Part shown: positions 8,272 through 17,271 of the stretch, piece after piece
Position numbering within the stretch: position 1 is the stretch's first letter
How the letters are laid out: each line of letters opens with the position of its first letter
Assembly (NCBI GenBank): GCA_963697975.1
Contig: OY969111.1
Coordinates: 4,712,001 to 4,776,000 of the forward strand
Length of the DNA: 64,000 nucleotides
Direction: 5' to 3'
Source: QHXM01 sp963697975
Lineage (GTDB): Bacteria; Acidobacteriota; Blastocatellia; Pyrinomonadales; Pyrinomonadaceae
Notes under the pieces: generated by a model
Database searches by the model: none
What the model saw: the letters and a program-made list of their open reading frames with translations, nothing else
What the model was told of the DNA's origin: nothing
Position numbers and translations under genes: made by a program

Positions 8272-8571
8272 CAGTTAGTCTTCACCCTCCAACCATCAAA
8301 AATAGCTTTTCTTTTCGGCTAAAAGAGCTATCAGCCCCTTTTGCTCAAGGAGGGACACCGAGAAATTTGATCGAACTTGCAGGTAGAGCGAGCCTGATTG
8401 AACTACTGGCTCGCCTAATCTATACCACAAGATGGGCCTCTAAAACAGCCACGCGATGAGGGTAAAGGCCGGAAATAGCGTGCGCGCAGGGGAAATTAGC
8501 TGCAAGAAAAAGCCCCGTCGGGCGTTCAGCCAACAGCCGCCCTTTGATTTTCGCAAAATGTGGAGGAAGAA
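8272..8571. other. 300-bp non-coding gap
   Basis: A divergent intergenic region between the methyltransferase (minus) and a secreted protein (plus). It should hold both promoters, but I cannot point to convincing -35/-10 pairs. No RNA gene or repeat of the classes described elsewhere is visible; the only clear signal is the GGAGGAAG ribosome site at 8561-8568. Confidence 0.5.
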
Positions 8572-9477
8572 ATGAAGAAAGCAGCCATAACGTTTATCTC
8601 CGCCGCCGCCGTCGGTCTGATTCTGGCCGGAGCTTTAATCTTCGCGCCTGTTGAAACGCTGGCGGGCGCGAGCGTCACGGTCAAAGCTCCTCAGCCTCAG
8701 CCTGAGCCTGCGGTGGAGACCCGCGGAGGATTTGAGGTCGAGGTGTTGGTGGATGGCCAGTCGCTCGAAGAGTACGCCGCGCGTGGGCGTCATTACGTGG
8801 AGGCGCTGGAAGGCGCAGAGTATGCGCTGCGTATCAGAAACCCTTTGGGCGTGCGCGTCGCAGTGGCTCTCTCGGTGGACGGGATGAACACGATTGACGC
8901 GCGCCGCACGACCGGGTGGGAGGCGAGCAAGTGGGTGATCGGGCCGTATCAGACGATTACCATCAGCGGCTGGCAGATGAGTTCGTCGCGCGCCCGCCGC
9001 TTCTATTTCACGACGGAGCGCGATTCCTACGGCGCAAAGCTGGGACAGACTGCCAACTTGGGCGTCATCTCAGCCGTCTTCTTCCGCGAGAAAGAATCGG
9101 TCGTCATCGTGCCGCCACCGCGACACCCGCGACGCTATGAAGAAGATGGGGTTGATCGTAACGAGAGCAAGCGCAGAGCCGACGCGCCTTCAACGCAGGG
9201 ACGAGCAGGCGCGGGAGCGAAGAGTGCGGAAGCCTATCCGAGACCGGACGACGAATCGGCAGCGACCGGGATTGGCCGCAACGTCCATAACGACGTGCGC
9301 TGGGTGAATCTCGACTTGCAGCCGCGTGCGGTCGGTGAGGTGACCATTCGCTACGAATACCGCGACGCGCTCGTTCGGCTGGGCATCTTCCCGCGCCGCT
9401 ATCCGCGACAGGATGCGCTCAGACGCCGCGAACGCGCGACCGGGTTTGAGGATAGAGGTTTTAGCCCTGAGCCATAA
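8572..9477 (+). CDS. Secreted protein of unknown function, 301 aa
   Basis: I do not recognise a named family. An N-terminal hydrophobic segment (about residues 3-25) acts as signal or anchor. Residues 50-190 form a conserved-looking beta-rich domain with phrases LVDGQSLEEY, RNPLGVRVAVALSVDGMN and VIGPYQTITISGWQ; the last reads like a carbohydrate- or surface-associated beta-sandwich. A linker of low complexity follows, then RWVNLDLQPRAVGEVTIRYEYR near the C-terminus. I chose the ATG at 8572 because it lies 4 bases after GGAGGAAG; the GTG at 8560 overlaps that site. Confidence 0.75.
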   Translation: MKKAAITFISAAAVGLILAGALIFAPVETLAGASVTVKAPQPQPEPAVETRGGFEVEVLVDGQSLEEYAARGRHYVEALEGAEYALRIRNPLGVRVAVALSVDGMNTIDARRTTGWEASKWVIGPYQTITISGWQMSSSRARRFYFTTERDSYGAKLGQTANLGVISAVFFREKESVVIVPPPRHPRRYEEDGVDRNESKRRADAPSTQGRAGAGAKSAEAYPRPDDESAATGIGRNVHNDVRWVNLDLQPRAVGEVTIRYEYRDALVRLGIFPRRYPRQDALRRRERATGFEDRGFSPEP

Positions 9478-9586
9478 ATGGCTTTCACCTTTTCGATTGG
9501 TGGAACAATCCATTTCATCCCGCGTCTAATCATTCGCCGGGATTGGATTCGCACATTTGGCTGATGGATTCGTTTGGAGGTGGCTG

Positions 9587-10159
9587 ATGAGGAAATGCGA
9601 TAGCCCGCTTGACCACGTCACGGTCGCTGCTCCGTGCAACGTGGGCTGGGATAACATGGTTGGAAATGAGCGTGTGCGCTTCTGCGGCCAATGCAGTTTG
9701 AACGTCTACAATCTCTCAGCAATGTCGAAGAGCGATGCCGAGCGGCTCGTCTCTCAGGCGGAAGGGCGGCTCTGCGTTCGCTACTACCGGAGGGCCGACG
9801 GAACTATCCTGACCAAAAATTGTCCCGTCGGTTTACGCGCTCTCAAGCGTCGCCTGTCACGAATTGCCAGCGCCTCGATTTCCGCCACCTTGAGCTTCTT
9901 CGCCGGAATCCTGGCGGCTACAGGCTTGCGGGAGCGGCCTCTGATTCCGGTCGCAACGCAGGGTCAGGTGATTCAAGTTAACGAGACGTTAAAAGTTAAC
10001 GAGAAATTACCGGAGGACAACTACGTCGTGGGACCGCCTGTAGTGCCGGGCTACACGAAGGGCGAGATGGTGAGAGAATTTGGTCCCGCTGAAGGGTGGG
10101 CAGATGGGCGGATGAAAATAACAGAGCGGCCACCGAAATTCAGGCTAAAGCGAAAATGA
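9587..10159 (+). CDS. Cys-motif membrane protein, 190 aa, unknown
   Basis: A small protein with a conserved-looking N-terminal module of about 85 residues containing five cysteines: APCNVGW, RFCGQCSLNVYNLS, GRLCVRYYRR and TKNCPVGL. This looks like a metal- or redox-linked domain and I have seen similar modules in acidobacterial and planctomycete proteins, without an assigned role. A transmembrane helix (about residues 98-118, ATLSFFAGILAATGL) follows and the C-terminal 70 residues are polar. I chose ATG 9587 (RBS GGAGGTGG 7 bases upstream) instead of the upstream in-frame start at 9557. Confidence 0.72.
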   Translation: MRKCDSPLDHVTVAAPCNVGWDNMVGNERVRFCGQCSLNVYNLSAMSKSDAERLVSQAEGRLCVRYYRRADGTILTKNCPVGLRALKRRLSRIASASISATLSFFAGILAATGLRERPLIPVATQGQVIQVNETLKVNEKLPEDNYVVGPPVVPGYTKGEMVREFGPAEGWADGRMKITERPPKFRLKRK

Positions 10160-10196
10160 CAGGGCCGCTTCCGTTGATTAGATTTCCTTCCTGCGA

Positions 10197-11666
10197 TTAC
10201 CTGCTCGGTCGAAGATCGTTGGTATAAAGCTGCTGGTAGGCGCGATAGTTCGCCATCACCTTGTAAACATAGTTCTTGGTTTCGTCAAAGCCGACTTCCG
10301 CTGTGAAGACTCCGGGGTCGCGCTGTCCTCCGGCGCGGTTGACCCAGCGCGCGGCGTTGTCTTCGCCGCCGTTGTAAGACGCCGCGACCGCTTCCGGCAA
10401 ATCCGGGAACTGCCGCGAGAGGTCCGCCAGATATTCACTGCCGAGAAGGATGGACGTTTCGGGGCGATAGAGGTCTTCGTCTCTGAGGTTGTTCAAGCCG
10501 ACGTGCGCCGCATATCTCGTCGCCGTGTCAATCGTCAGTTGCAGCAGCCCGCGCGCGGCGGCGGGTGATTTGGCGCGCGGTCGAAAGCCGCTCTCCTGCC
10601 GCATGATTGCCAGCACCAGACGCGGGTCAACCCTGCGACGGCTCGCTTCTCGCAGGATCGCTTCGCGGTACATAGCCGGATAGAGATTGGCCGTCGAATT
10701 GATTTGAGCCTTGACGCGCCCGGCGCGATCATTTATCTGAACGCGCCTTGCCGGACTATTGAGCGCGAGCAGTCTTCTTGTCGCCAGCCAGCCGTAATAT
10801 GAATCCGCTCGGTCGGGGATGGCGAGGTAAGCGTTAGTCGCTTCCTCCACTCGCCCCGCGCGCTCCGTGCTGTAAGCCCTGAGATAAGCAACCTCATCCG
10901 GGGTGGTCATCACCTTGCGCGAGAAAGCGTTGGTGCGTAGCTCATCAGCCGTTTGAATCGCTCGCTGCCAATCCGCGCCCGCCACGTCCAGTCGCAAACG
11001 CGCAAACAGAGCATTCGTTGCCGTCGGCGTTCCCGCAAACCTCTCACGCGTGCGCGCCACCCAGGTGATGGCGTCCTGCGGGCGTCCGGCTTCGCGCAGG
11101 CTATCTATCACGTTCAGGTAAGCGAACTCGATGCGCTCGCCTGCGGGGAAGCGTTCGGTGTACTCGCGGTAGCGCGCCGCCGCTTCTGTCGCGCGTCCCA
11201 GCCGCAAAAACGCGGAAGCCAGAGAGTAGAGACCTTCGCGGCCTTCCTTCGTCTGCCCGTAATCTCGCGCCAGCCGCTCAAAGAAGGGAAGCGACTCTGC
11301 GTAGCCGCGCATCTGAAAATACGAGCGACCGATGCCGTAGAGCGCCGCCGGGACGTTCACGTCTTCCGGGTAGCGTTCGATGAGCGTTTGAAAATGCTCA
11401 CGCGCTTCCGCAAACGCGCGATTGGTCAGGTAAACGCCCGCGCGCCGGACATGCTCAGCCGCAGACAACTGCGCCAGCCTTTTGTCCGCCCCTCGCCCCT
11501 CGCGGTCGAGTCGGCGCACATTCGCCAGCTCATTGTCTTGCGGTTGAAGGGATGATGGAAAAGAAACTGCTTCGAGATTTGCTCGCCCAAACGGGATAGG
11601 CGCGAAGGCAGAAGCAGCTAGAGACGACCAGGCGAGAGTCAGTGAAATGATGAAAGCCATAGACAA
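10197..11666 (-). CDS. Soluble lytic murein transglycosylase (Slt-type) with TPR arm
   Basis: A peptidoglycan-cleaving enzyme forming 1,6-anhydro-muropeptides. The N-terminal signal sequence (about residues 1-20) is followed by helical tetratricopeptide-like repeats (about 60-290), the Slt superhelical arm, and a C-terminal SLT domain (about 325-480). The catalytic glutamate is in IMRQESGF; supporting motifs are SPAAARGLLQLT, the ALG/ATA helix and VAASYNGGEDN. Its length (489) is somewhat below E. coli Slt70. Transcribed alone, convergent with the Cys-motif gene. Confidence 0.92.
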   Translation of the reverse strand: MSMAFIISLTLAWSSLAASAFAPIPFGRANLEAVSFPSSLQPQDNELANVRRLDREGRGADKRLAQLSAAEHVRRAGVYLTNRAFAEAREHFQTLIERYPEDVNVPAALYGIGRSYFQMRGYAESLPFFERLARDYGQTKEGREGLYSLASAFLRLGRATEAAARYREYTERFPAGERIEFAYLNVIDSLREAGRPQDAITWVARTRERFAGTPTATNALFARLRLDVAGADWQRAIQTADELRTNAFSRKVMTTPDEVAYLRAYSTERAGRVEEATNAYLAIPDRADSYYGWLATRRLLALNSPARRVQINDRAGRVKAQINSTANLYPAMYREAILREASRRRVDPRLVLAIMRQESGFRPRAKSPAAARGLLQLTIDTATRYAAHVGLNNLRDEDLYRPETSILLGSEYLADLSRQFPDLPEAVAASYNGGEDNAARWVNRAGGQRDPGVFTAEVGFDETKNYVYKVMANYRAYQQLYTNDLRPSR

Positions 11667-11703
11667 ATGCTCACGAACAATAAAATTGTTAACCTACCTA
11701 CTT

Positions 11704-14700
11704 CTATAACTCAACCGACCAGAGCGTACACTTTCGGGGGAAGCCTTTGAGTTCCTCGCCTGGGTGTTCCGTCCATTTGAGTTGACTGTGCTTTGATGCA
11801 CGCAGGCTGTCAATATCTTCCTTGACCTGAGCGCTGACCCAAATACCGCCGCCTTCAGCTTTAGCCTCGACTCTCGCCGCCATATTCACCTGCTGACCGA
11901 AAGCATCGCCGTCGGTGACTTCCACCGGGCCGATGTGAACCCCCGCGCGAATATTAATTGACTCGTGGCCTGTCTGACGATGTAAGGCGAGTGCAAAATC
12001 CAGCGCATCAGCGGCGCTGTGGAATGCTGCCATGACGGAATCGCCGATAGTCTTAACGAGGTAGCCCCGCCCCTGCTTGATGAGTTCTTTGGCGCGCGCA
12101 AAGTGAGCTTCCCGAACCTGACGCCACGGCTCGTCGCCGGATTCCACATTCAAGCCCGTGCTGTTCAGCACGTCCGTGAAGACAATGGCGACTGTGGCGA
12201 TGTCCACACCGCCAGCCCATGTCTTAAAGTTTTCGGTTCGCAATTCCGCCGCCGCCGAAACGAGTTCGCCGCCGCGCTCCATGCTGGCTTCTGCGCGGCT
12301 CTCCATCTCCGCGATCTGCGCGAGGAATTTTTCGTCGTCGCGATAGAGTATTTCCAGCGCATCCAGCAGAGGAAAGTTTTTGAAGCAGTAGAGACATGGC
12401 ATCTCCTTCGCCCCACGCTCTAGCGCCCGCTCAACAGCGTGGCGGTCACGTACAGACTCGCGGCAGTGCGGACAGCGGTAAATCCTCTGCCGCTCGACCT
12501 CGACGCGCTTCTCCTTAAAATGGTCTGCGACGATTTTAAGGAACAGCGCCTTGTCGTCATCGCGTACGCCCTCGGCGTAGAAGACCTTCAGCGTGCCTTG
12601 TCCTTCGCCTTCGTGTTGCAGTTGGAAGCCGCAGACGTGACCGCGCCCGTTGAGAAATTCGGCAGCATTCTTCCATAGCTTTTCGAGACGAAAGATGCCT
12701 CCGTAGTAAAGCTTCACCACCAGCGTCGTGTAGAGGTTTTCCACCGGCCCCTCGAAAGTGAACTCGACCTCAACGACCGGGTCTTCCTCAAGCGGCGGCA
12801 TCTTGCGATTGAACTTGGAGGGGAAGACGAGGTTGCCGTCCTGCTCTAAGGCCAATCCTAGCTTCAGGAATAATTCGATTGTCGCGTGCAGCAGGAAAAT
12901 CTTATCCGACTGTTTCAGCCCACCCTCATCCTTGAGCTTGATGCGCCCGTCCAGGACATCCGCCTTGCGTACCGCGCCCAGTCCGTGTTCGTGACGCCGC
13001 GCACCGTCTACGATATCTGAGGCATAGCCATTCAACAGTTCCGGTTTTAGCAGAACAAAGTCGCCAAAGGAGAGGCGCTTGATGAGTCCGGCAGTCTCAA
13101 CGTGCCCGATGACCGTGCGGAACTCATCCTCCGTCGGCGCGTCATTGCCCGCTTGCGTATTGAATTCAGCCAAGAGATCAGGCTCACGCACAAGTAAGCG
13201 GTTGCCTTGTCGGACGGCTGTAAGGAAGTCCTTGATTCGTTTGAATACTTCGGGACTACTTGTCTTCGGCAAACGTTCCCACGGAATAGTCGCCATGATC
13301 GCCGCTCGCAGATCGTTGCAGCCCTCATTCGTCTCGGCGCTGGTTACAAAGTGCGCGAGATAGCCGCGTTCCTTACAGTAGGCTTCAATGTCGCCCCCAG
13401 TTATCCGAACATTGCCTACATCCACGCGCGCGGCCACGAGAATTTTTTGCACCTCGCCCGGCACGGCGTTCTTGAGCGCCTTCTCCCAATAGTCAATGCC
13501 AAAGAATGTGTCGTTTGATTTCGTAGGGTCGTAGAGTAACAGGGCGACATTCGTTTCATTAAGGAAAAGCTGATGCACCAGCTTGTACTCGTCCTGCCCC
13601 GCGAAATCCCATAACATCACTTCACGCTCTGGTTCGCTGTAGAGCGGCCAGACGTTCATCCCGTGCGTCGAGCCGGGCGTCGGTCGCCACACGCCTTCGG
13701 CCAGACGCACACCCAACCCTGTCTTGCCCACACCCGTCTCGCCCACGAGCACGACTTTGGCATTAGTATAACTGACACGGGGAGCGACCGAAGGAGCGCC
13801 AAAGATGACATCAAAATCTATATCCCAGATGCGGATGGCCGTGTCATCTTCTCCAAGCGTAGCAAGAAAAGGCGCTTTCGGATGGAAGGCGAGGCCCGGC
13901 GGCCAAGACTTAGAAATTGGCTCAACAAGAGTCGCCACATTCTCCCCTGTATCACAACGCCAGAGCCGGACGGTCTCATCACTGGAAGTCGAGCCGAGTA
14001 GAAAACCATTAAAGGAGAAGGCAATATTCTTTACAGCTCCTGTATGACCTTGAAGGATGATTATAGGCTGCCAAATCGAGGCGTCCCACAGCCAAATGGT
14101 GCTGTCATTGCCCGCTGAAGCGAGCGAGTGTCCGTCCGGCGACCACGCCACGCTCCTAATCAACGTAGAGGAACTTTCGAGCGTCCGGTGCAGCTTCCAC
14201 GTTAACGCATCCCACAGCCAAATGGTGCTGCTATTGCCCGCTGAAGCGAGCGAGTGTCCGTCCGGCGACCACGCCACGCTCCTAATCAACGTAGAGGAAC
14301 TTTCGAGCGTCCGGTGCAGCTTCCACGTTAACGTGTCCCATAGCTGTATGATTCCATCACTACCTGCGGAGGCAAGCGTTCGGCTGTCTGGCGACCACGC
14401 CAAACTGAGGACGCGACTGGAATGACATTTGAGCGTGTGACATAACTCCCACGTTAACGCGTCCCATAGCTGTATGATTCCATCACTACCTGCGGAGGCA
14501 AGCATTCGGCTGTCTGGCGACCACGCCACGCCAAGGACCGAGCCGACGTGCCCTTCAAGTATGCAAAGCAACTGTCCTGCCTGAAAGTCCCATACCCGTA
14601 TAGTGCCATCATTAATCCCACCAGATGCAAGTCTATGCCCGTCTGGCGACCACTCGACTCGAAAGATGACGCCTTTATGTCCACGGAGTGTGTCACGGAG

Positions 14701-14745
14701 TTTGACTCCGGGCGGGATTAGGCTATGCGTGCTTTCGTCAGACAT
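11704..14745 (-). CDS. WD40 / Ras-like GTPase / zinc ribbon / class III nucleotide cyclase fusion
   Basis: A 1013-residue cytosolic signalling protein. Residues 15-310 are seven WD40 repeats. Residues 328-490 are a Ras/Roc-like GTPase: P-loop GETGVGKT (335-342), switch-2 WDFAGQ (379-384), and RVD (440-442) where NKxD is usual. Residues 500-750 resemble the COR-like winged-helix region of Roco proteins. A zinc ribbon (C758, C761, C784, C787) precedes a class III cyclase (845-1000) whose catalytic set is complete: metal Asp 858 and 902, purine-selecting Lys 898 and Asp 947, Asn 954, Arg 958, predicting adenylate cyclase activity. An input-switch-output chain is plausible: ligand on the propeller, GTPase relay, cAMP made. 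No signal peptide. Its ATG follows an AT-rich leader. Confidence 0.9.
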   Translation of the reverse strand: MSDESTHSLIPPGVKLRDTLRGHKGVIFRVEWSPDGHRLASGGINDGTIRVWDFQAGQLLCILEGHVGSVLGVAWSPDSRMLASAGSDGIIQLWDALTWELCHTLKCHSSRVLSLAWSPDSRTLASAGSDGIIQLWDTLTWKLHRTLESSSTLIRSVAWSPDGHSLASAGNSSTIWLWDALTWKLHRTLESSSTLIRSVAWSPDGHSLASAGNDSTIWLWDASIWQPIIILQGHTGAVKNIAFSFNGFLLGSTSSDETVRLWRCDTGENVATLVEPISKSWPPGLAFHPKAPFLATLGEDDTAIRIWDIDFDVIFGAPSVAPRVSYTNAKVVLVGETGVGKTGLGVRLAEGVWRPTPGSTHGMNVWPLYSEPEREVMLWDFAGQDEYKLVHQLFLNETNVALLLYDPTKSNDTFFGIDYWEKALKNAVPGEVQKILVAARVDVGNVRITGGDIEAYCKERGYLAHFVTSAETNEGCNDLRAAIMATIPWERLPKTSSPEVFKRIKDFLTAVRQGNRLLVREPDLLAEFNTQAGNDAPTEDEFRTVIGHVETAGLIKRLSFGDFVLLKPELLNGYASDIVDGARRHEHGLGAVRKADVLDGRIKLKDEGGLKQSDKIFLLHATIELFLKLGLALEQDGNLVFPSKFNRKMPPLEEDPVVEVEFTFEGPVENLYTTLVVKLYYGGIFRLEKLWKNAAEFLNGRGHVCGFQLQHEGEGQGTLKVFYAEGVRDDDKALFLKIVADHFKEKRVEVERQRIYRCPHCRESVRDRHAVERALERGAKEMPCLYCFKNFPLLDALEILYRDDEKFLAQIAEMESRAEASMERGGELVSAAAELRTENFKTWAGGVDIATVAIVFTDVLNSTGLNVESGDEPWRQVREAHFARAKELIKQGRGYLVKTIGDSVMAAFHSAADALDFALALHRQTGHESINIRAGVHIGPVEVTDGDAFGQQVNMAARVEAKAEGGGIWVSAQVKEDIDSLRASKHSQLKWTEHPGEELKGFPRKCTLWSVEL
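14085..14588 (-). repeat. Tandem 126-bp WD40 units inside the cyclase fusion gene
   Basis: Four in-frame units of exactly 126 bp (42 codons) start at 14085, 14211, 14337 and 14463. Units 1 and 2 differ at only about four of 126 bases, including silent positions; units 3 and 4 are nearly identical over their first 60 bases. Such DNA-level identity points to recent duplication or gene conversion between blades. Confidence 0.9.
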
Positions 14746-15085
14746 TTAGTATTTACTCAATACTTCCCGGTGGATAGAGACAATCGTGAATTATACAGTC
14801 GCTCATCCGGCGCGCTACTTTCTGCCATTAATCAAGGAGTACCATACATCAAACAGTATTGCCTCCGGGCTTAGCGAGCATCCTACATTTGGACGCATTT
14901 AGGGAAGCCGTTTGTTATTTGTAAACATCAAAATCTTCGCCCAGACGTTGAATGGAGTTTAACTCGCCCATCTTCTACTATTGAGAGTTTAGCAAACAAG
15001 GTCACGACATGGGCAGGATGCCGTGACCTTGTTTTGAGTTTTCGTTTTGTTTTGCCCCGGCACGCGGGACGATTTTTTGGTCTTA
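14746..15085. other. Intergenic region with bidirectional hairpin
   Basis: 340 bp between two minus-strand genes. The half nearest the cyclase gene is AT-rich and should carry its promoter. The other half contains the hairpin described at 14996-15050. No ORF of interest. Confidence 0.5.
14996..15050. terminator. Strong hairpin, probable terminator of the YARHG gene
   Basis: ACAAGGTCACG (14996-15006) pairs perfectly with CGTGACCTTGT (15022-15032). On the plus strand it is followed by a T-rich run; on the minus strand, which carries the genes, by TTTGC. It lies about 55-90 bases past the YARHG stop, where a terminator is expected, though its better T tract faces the other way. Confidence 0.55.
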
Positions 15086-16258
15086 TCAACCTTCTATGAC
15101 ATCCAGCATGCTGCTGGCTTTGCGTTCGTAGGCCAAAATCGCTGCGTAGTTTTTGCGCTCAATCCTGCCGAGCGATTTTTCATTAAACTTTGGGTCGGGC
15201 TTGTACCAGTCGAAGCTCTCGAAATACTTCTGGGTGGTTTTATCTTTGAAGACTTTGCCGTGGCGCGCGTAGATTTCGTCGCGGAGCTTGCGCGCGTCCT
15301 CTATGAACAAGCCTTCAAGGGTTTTTCTTGAGACCGGCTTTGTGCTTAACCCTTCGCGGAGCCTCTTTTCCACGAGGACGACGGTTTCGACGTTCTGCTT
15401 CTCAATGGGTGAAAGCTCCGCAGGCTGCTGGCCTTCCTCGATTGCTTTGTACCAGGGCTGAAAGTCGAAATACTGCTGAAGCCACATGGCGCTGAAGGTG
15501 CGACCCTTGCGGGCGTAGAATTCATTACGCATCAGGCGCAGTTCGTGCAGGCTCAAGCCCGCCAGCATCTCTTCCGTCAACACAGTGTCCTGAAAAATCT
15601 CCATGTCGCCGGGCGAAACGGCGACGTGGCGTTGCTTCTTCTGCGCCGTGATGATGGTCTGTAAATTCTTCTGCTCGATAACGGAGAGCTTTTTCGGGTC
15701 GTACTGCGGATTTGCCTCGTACCAGTAGCGCTCCTCGAAATACTGTTGCAGCCAGAGTTCATCGTCGAACCGCTTGCCGTGAATCGCCTCGATCTCTGCG
15801 CGCAGGACGCGCCACTCTGCGCCCGTGTGCTCGCCAAGCTTCTCAGTTGTGAAGAGACGGTTTTGATAGAAGCGCAAATCGCCGGGCTGTATGTTGTCGT
15901 GCTGCGCGGCTTCGGCCTCGCGGATCACGTCAAGATTCCGCCGCTCTACGTCGTTGAGCAAAGAGTTCTGAAACGCCGGGTTTGGTTTGTACCACGAGCG
16001 CTCTTTCAGATAGCTCTGGATGTAAGCGTCTTTGAAGATGCGGCCATGATGACCGAAGACCAGTCCGCGCATGAACTTCAGATCGTCCAGATTCAATTCC
16101 TTGAGCTGCTCAAGCGTGACGCTGCCAGTCGCAAAATCAAACTTCTCCCACTTGCTCAAATTGTCTTGCGCCTGAACTGCCGACAATGATGAGCCAATGA
16201 TGAGCAGGATTGCCGCGAGCAGGGAACTGCGAAGAAACGAGCGAGACGAATACCGCAT
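15086..16258 (-). CDS. Secreted protein with four YARHG domains
   Basis: After a signal peptide (about residues 5-30, ending VQAQ) the 390-residue protein contains four copies, about 80 residues apart, of the YARHG domain: each has an L-x-x-M/L-R-x-x-x-Y/F-A/G-R/H-x-G-R/K-x-F core followed by W-Y-K-P. Here the signature reads VFGHHGRIFKD, the degenerate IHGKRFDD, FYARKGRTFSA and IYARHGKVFKD. The domain is thought to act at the cell surface; no enzymatic activity is known. I chose ATG 16258 because AAGGAT precedes it by 10 bases and the signal peptide begins there; the longer reading to 16411 runs into a repeat element. Confidence 0.88.
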   Translation of the reverse strand: MRYSSRSFLRSSLLAAILLIIGSSLSAVQAQDNLSKWEKFDFATGSVTLEQLKELNLDDLKFMRGLVFGHHGRIFKDAYIQSYLKERSWYKPNPAFQNSLLNDVERRNLDVIREAEAAQHDNIQPGDLRFYQNRLFTTEKLGEHTGAEWRVLRAEIEAIHGKRFDDELWLQQYFEERYWYEANPQYDPKKLSVIEQKNLQTIITAQKKQRHVAVSPGDMEIFQDTVLTEEMLAGLSLHELRLMRNEFYARKGRTFSAMWLQQYFDFQPWYKAIEEGQQPAELSPIEKQNVETVVLVEKRLREGLSTKPVSRKTLEGLFIEDARKLRDEIYARHGKVFKDKTTQKYFESFDWYKPDPKFNEKSLGRIERKNYAAILAYERKASSMLDVIEG

Positions 16259-16362
16259 TGAAACTATCCTTAGCTGCCTGAGTGACGGGAGTGGGGAGAT
16301 GCATATAAAACATGCTTCCCGTCCGCTCAACTGACGACCGTCCAATCTGATTTTGCAGTATT

Positions 16363-16490
16363 TGGAGCGAGTTTGGATTGGATGTACAGCAGGCTGAGAG
16401 CCTGCCGCCAAGTCCTCGCGCTCGGCACAGGCTGATCCACGCGCCCGGCAGGCTCACAGCCTGCCGTACATTGATTCGCATACCGCTCTA
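16363..16490 (+). mobile_element. MITE-like palindromic element, copy 1 (128 bp)
   Basis: Begins TGGAGCGAGTTT and ends ACCGCTCTA. Inside are two mini-hairpins, CAGGCTGAGAGCCTG and CAGGCTCACAGCCTG. It shares ends, order and orientation with copies at 19806-19910 and 22261-22365 and is about 23 bp longer because of an insertion between the mini-hairpins. Located between the YARHG start and the pyrF stop. Confidence 0.85.
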
Positions 16491-16505
16491 ATATCTAACA
16501 AATGA

Positions 16506-17237
16506 TTATTCTTCAGCCTGCTGCATCTCTTCGATTATCTCTTGTGCGGCGCGAACCGGGTCAGACGCTTTAAGAATAGCTCGCCCGACGACCAGATAAT
16601 CTGCTCCGGCGCGCCCGGCTTCCGCTGGCGTCAGCACACGCCGCTGGTCGTCGCTGGCTACACCGGCGGGGCGCACTCCCGGCGTGACTATCAAGAAATC
16701 CTGCCGCCCGACATTCTCTCTGACCAGTTTAACTTCGTGCGGCGAGGCGACGACGCCATCCAGACCGGCGGTTTCTGCGAGCCGCGTCATGCGCTCGACT
16801 TGTTCTGTTACGCCTGATGAAAAGCCAGTTTCCGCCAGCGTCGAATCATCTGAACTCGTCAGCACCGTGATGCCAATGATGAGAGGCCGATTGATTCCTT
16901 CTCGCTCTGACGTTTCCGCGACAGCTTCCGCTGTGCGACGCATCATCTCGCTTCCTCCGCAGGCGTGAACGTCGAAGATGCTGACGCCGAGCCGCGCGGC
17001 TTCGACGCCTGCGGCTGCAACGGTGTTGGGGATGTCGTGGAATTTCAAATCGAGAAAGACGCGCCCGCCAGCAGCGACTATCTCACGAACGATTCCCGGC
17101 CCTTCGCTGGTGAAAAGCTGCGAGCCGATCTTGAACATGCCCGCTACATCCTTCAGGGCGGAGAAAAGGTTGAGCGCCTCGCGCGCGGTCTCGACATCGA
17201 GCGCGACGATTAATTTGTTCCTCGCGGCTTGCTCCAT
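16506..17237 (-). CDS. pyrF: Orotidine 5'-phosphate decarboxylase
   Basis: The last step of UMP synthesis, OMP to UMP plus CO2. The class I TIM-barrel enzyme shows the catalytic D-x-K-x-x-D tetrad as DLKFHDIPNT (about residues 60-69), N-terminal LIVALDVET and the phosphate-binding VTPGVRP and VGRAI motifs. I chose the ATG at 17237 (AGGA 11 bases upstream, homologous N-terminus MEQAARNKLIVALD); in-frame GTG and ATG codons at 17258 and 17255 are alternatives. It follows pyrD with a gap of only a few tens of bases, so the two form one transcript. Confidence 0.95.
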   Translation of the reverse strand: MEQAARNKLIVALDVETAREALNLFSALKDVAGMFKIGSQLFTSEGPGIVREIVAAGGRVFLDLKFHDIPNTVAAAGVEAARLGVSIFDVHACGGSEMMRRTAEAVAETSEREGINRPLIIGITVLTSSDDSTLAETGFSSGVTEQVERMTRLAETAGLDGVVASPHEVKLVRENVGRQDFLIVTPGVRPAGVASDDQRRVLTPAEAGRAGADYLVVGRAILKASDPVRAAQEIIEEMQQAEE

Positions 17238-17271
17238 CAAATGTTCATTCCTCATCACAAATCACGAAAGT

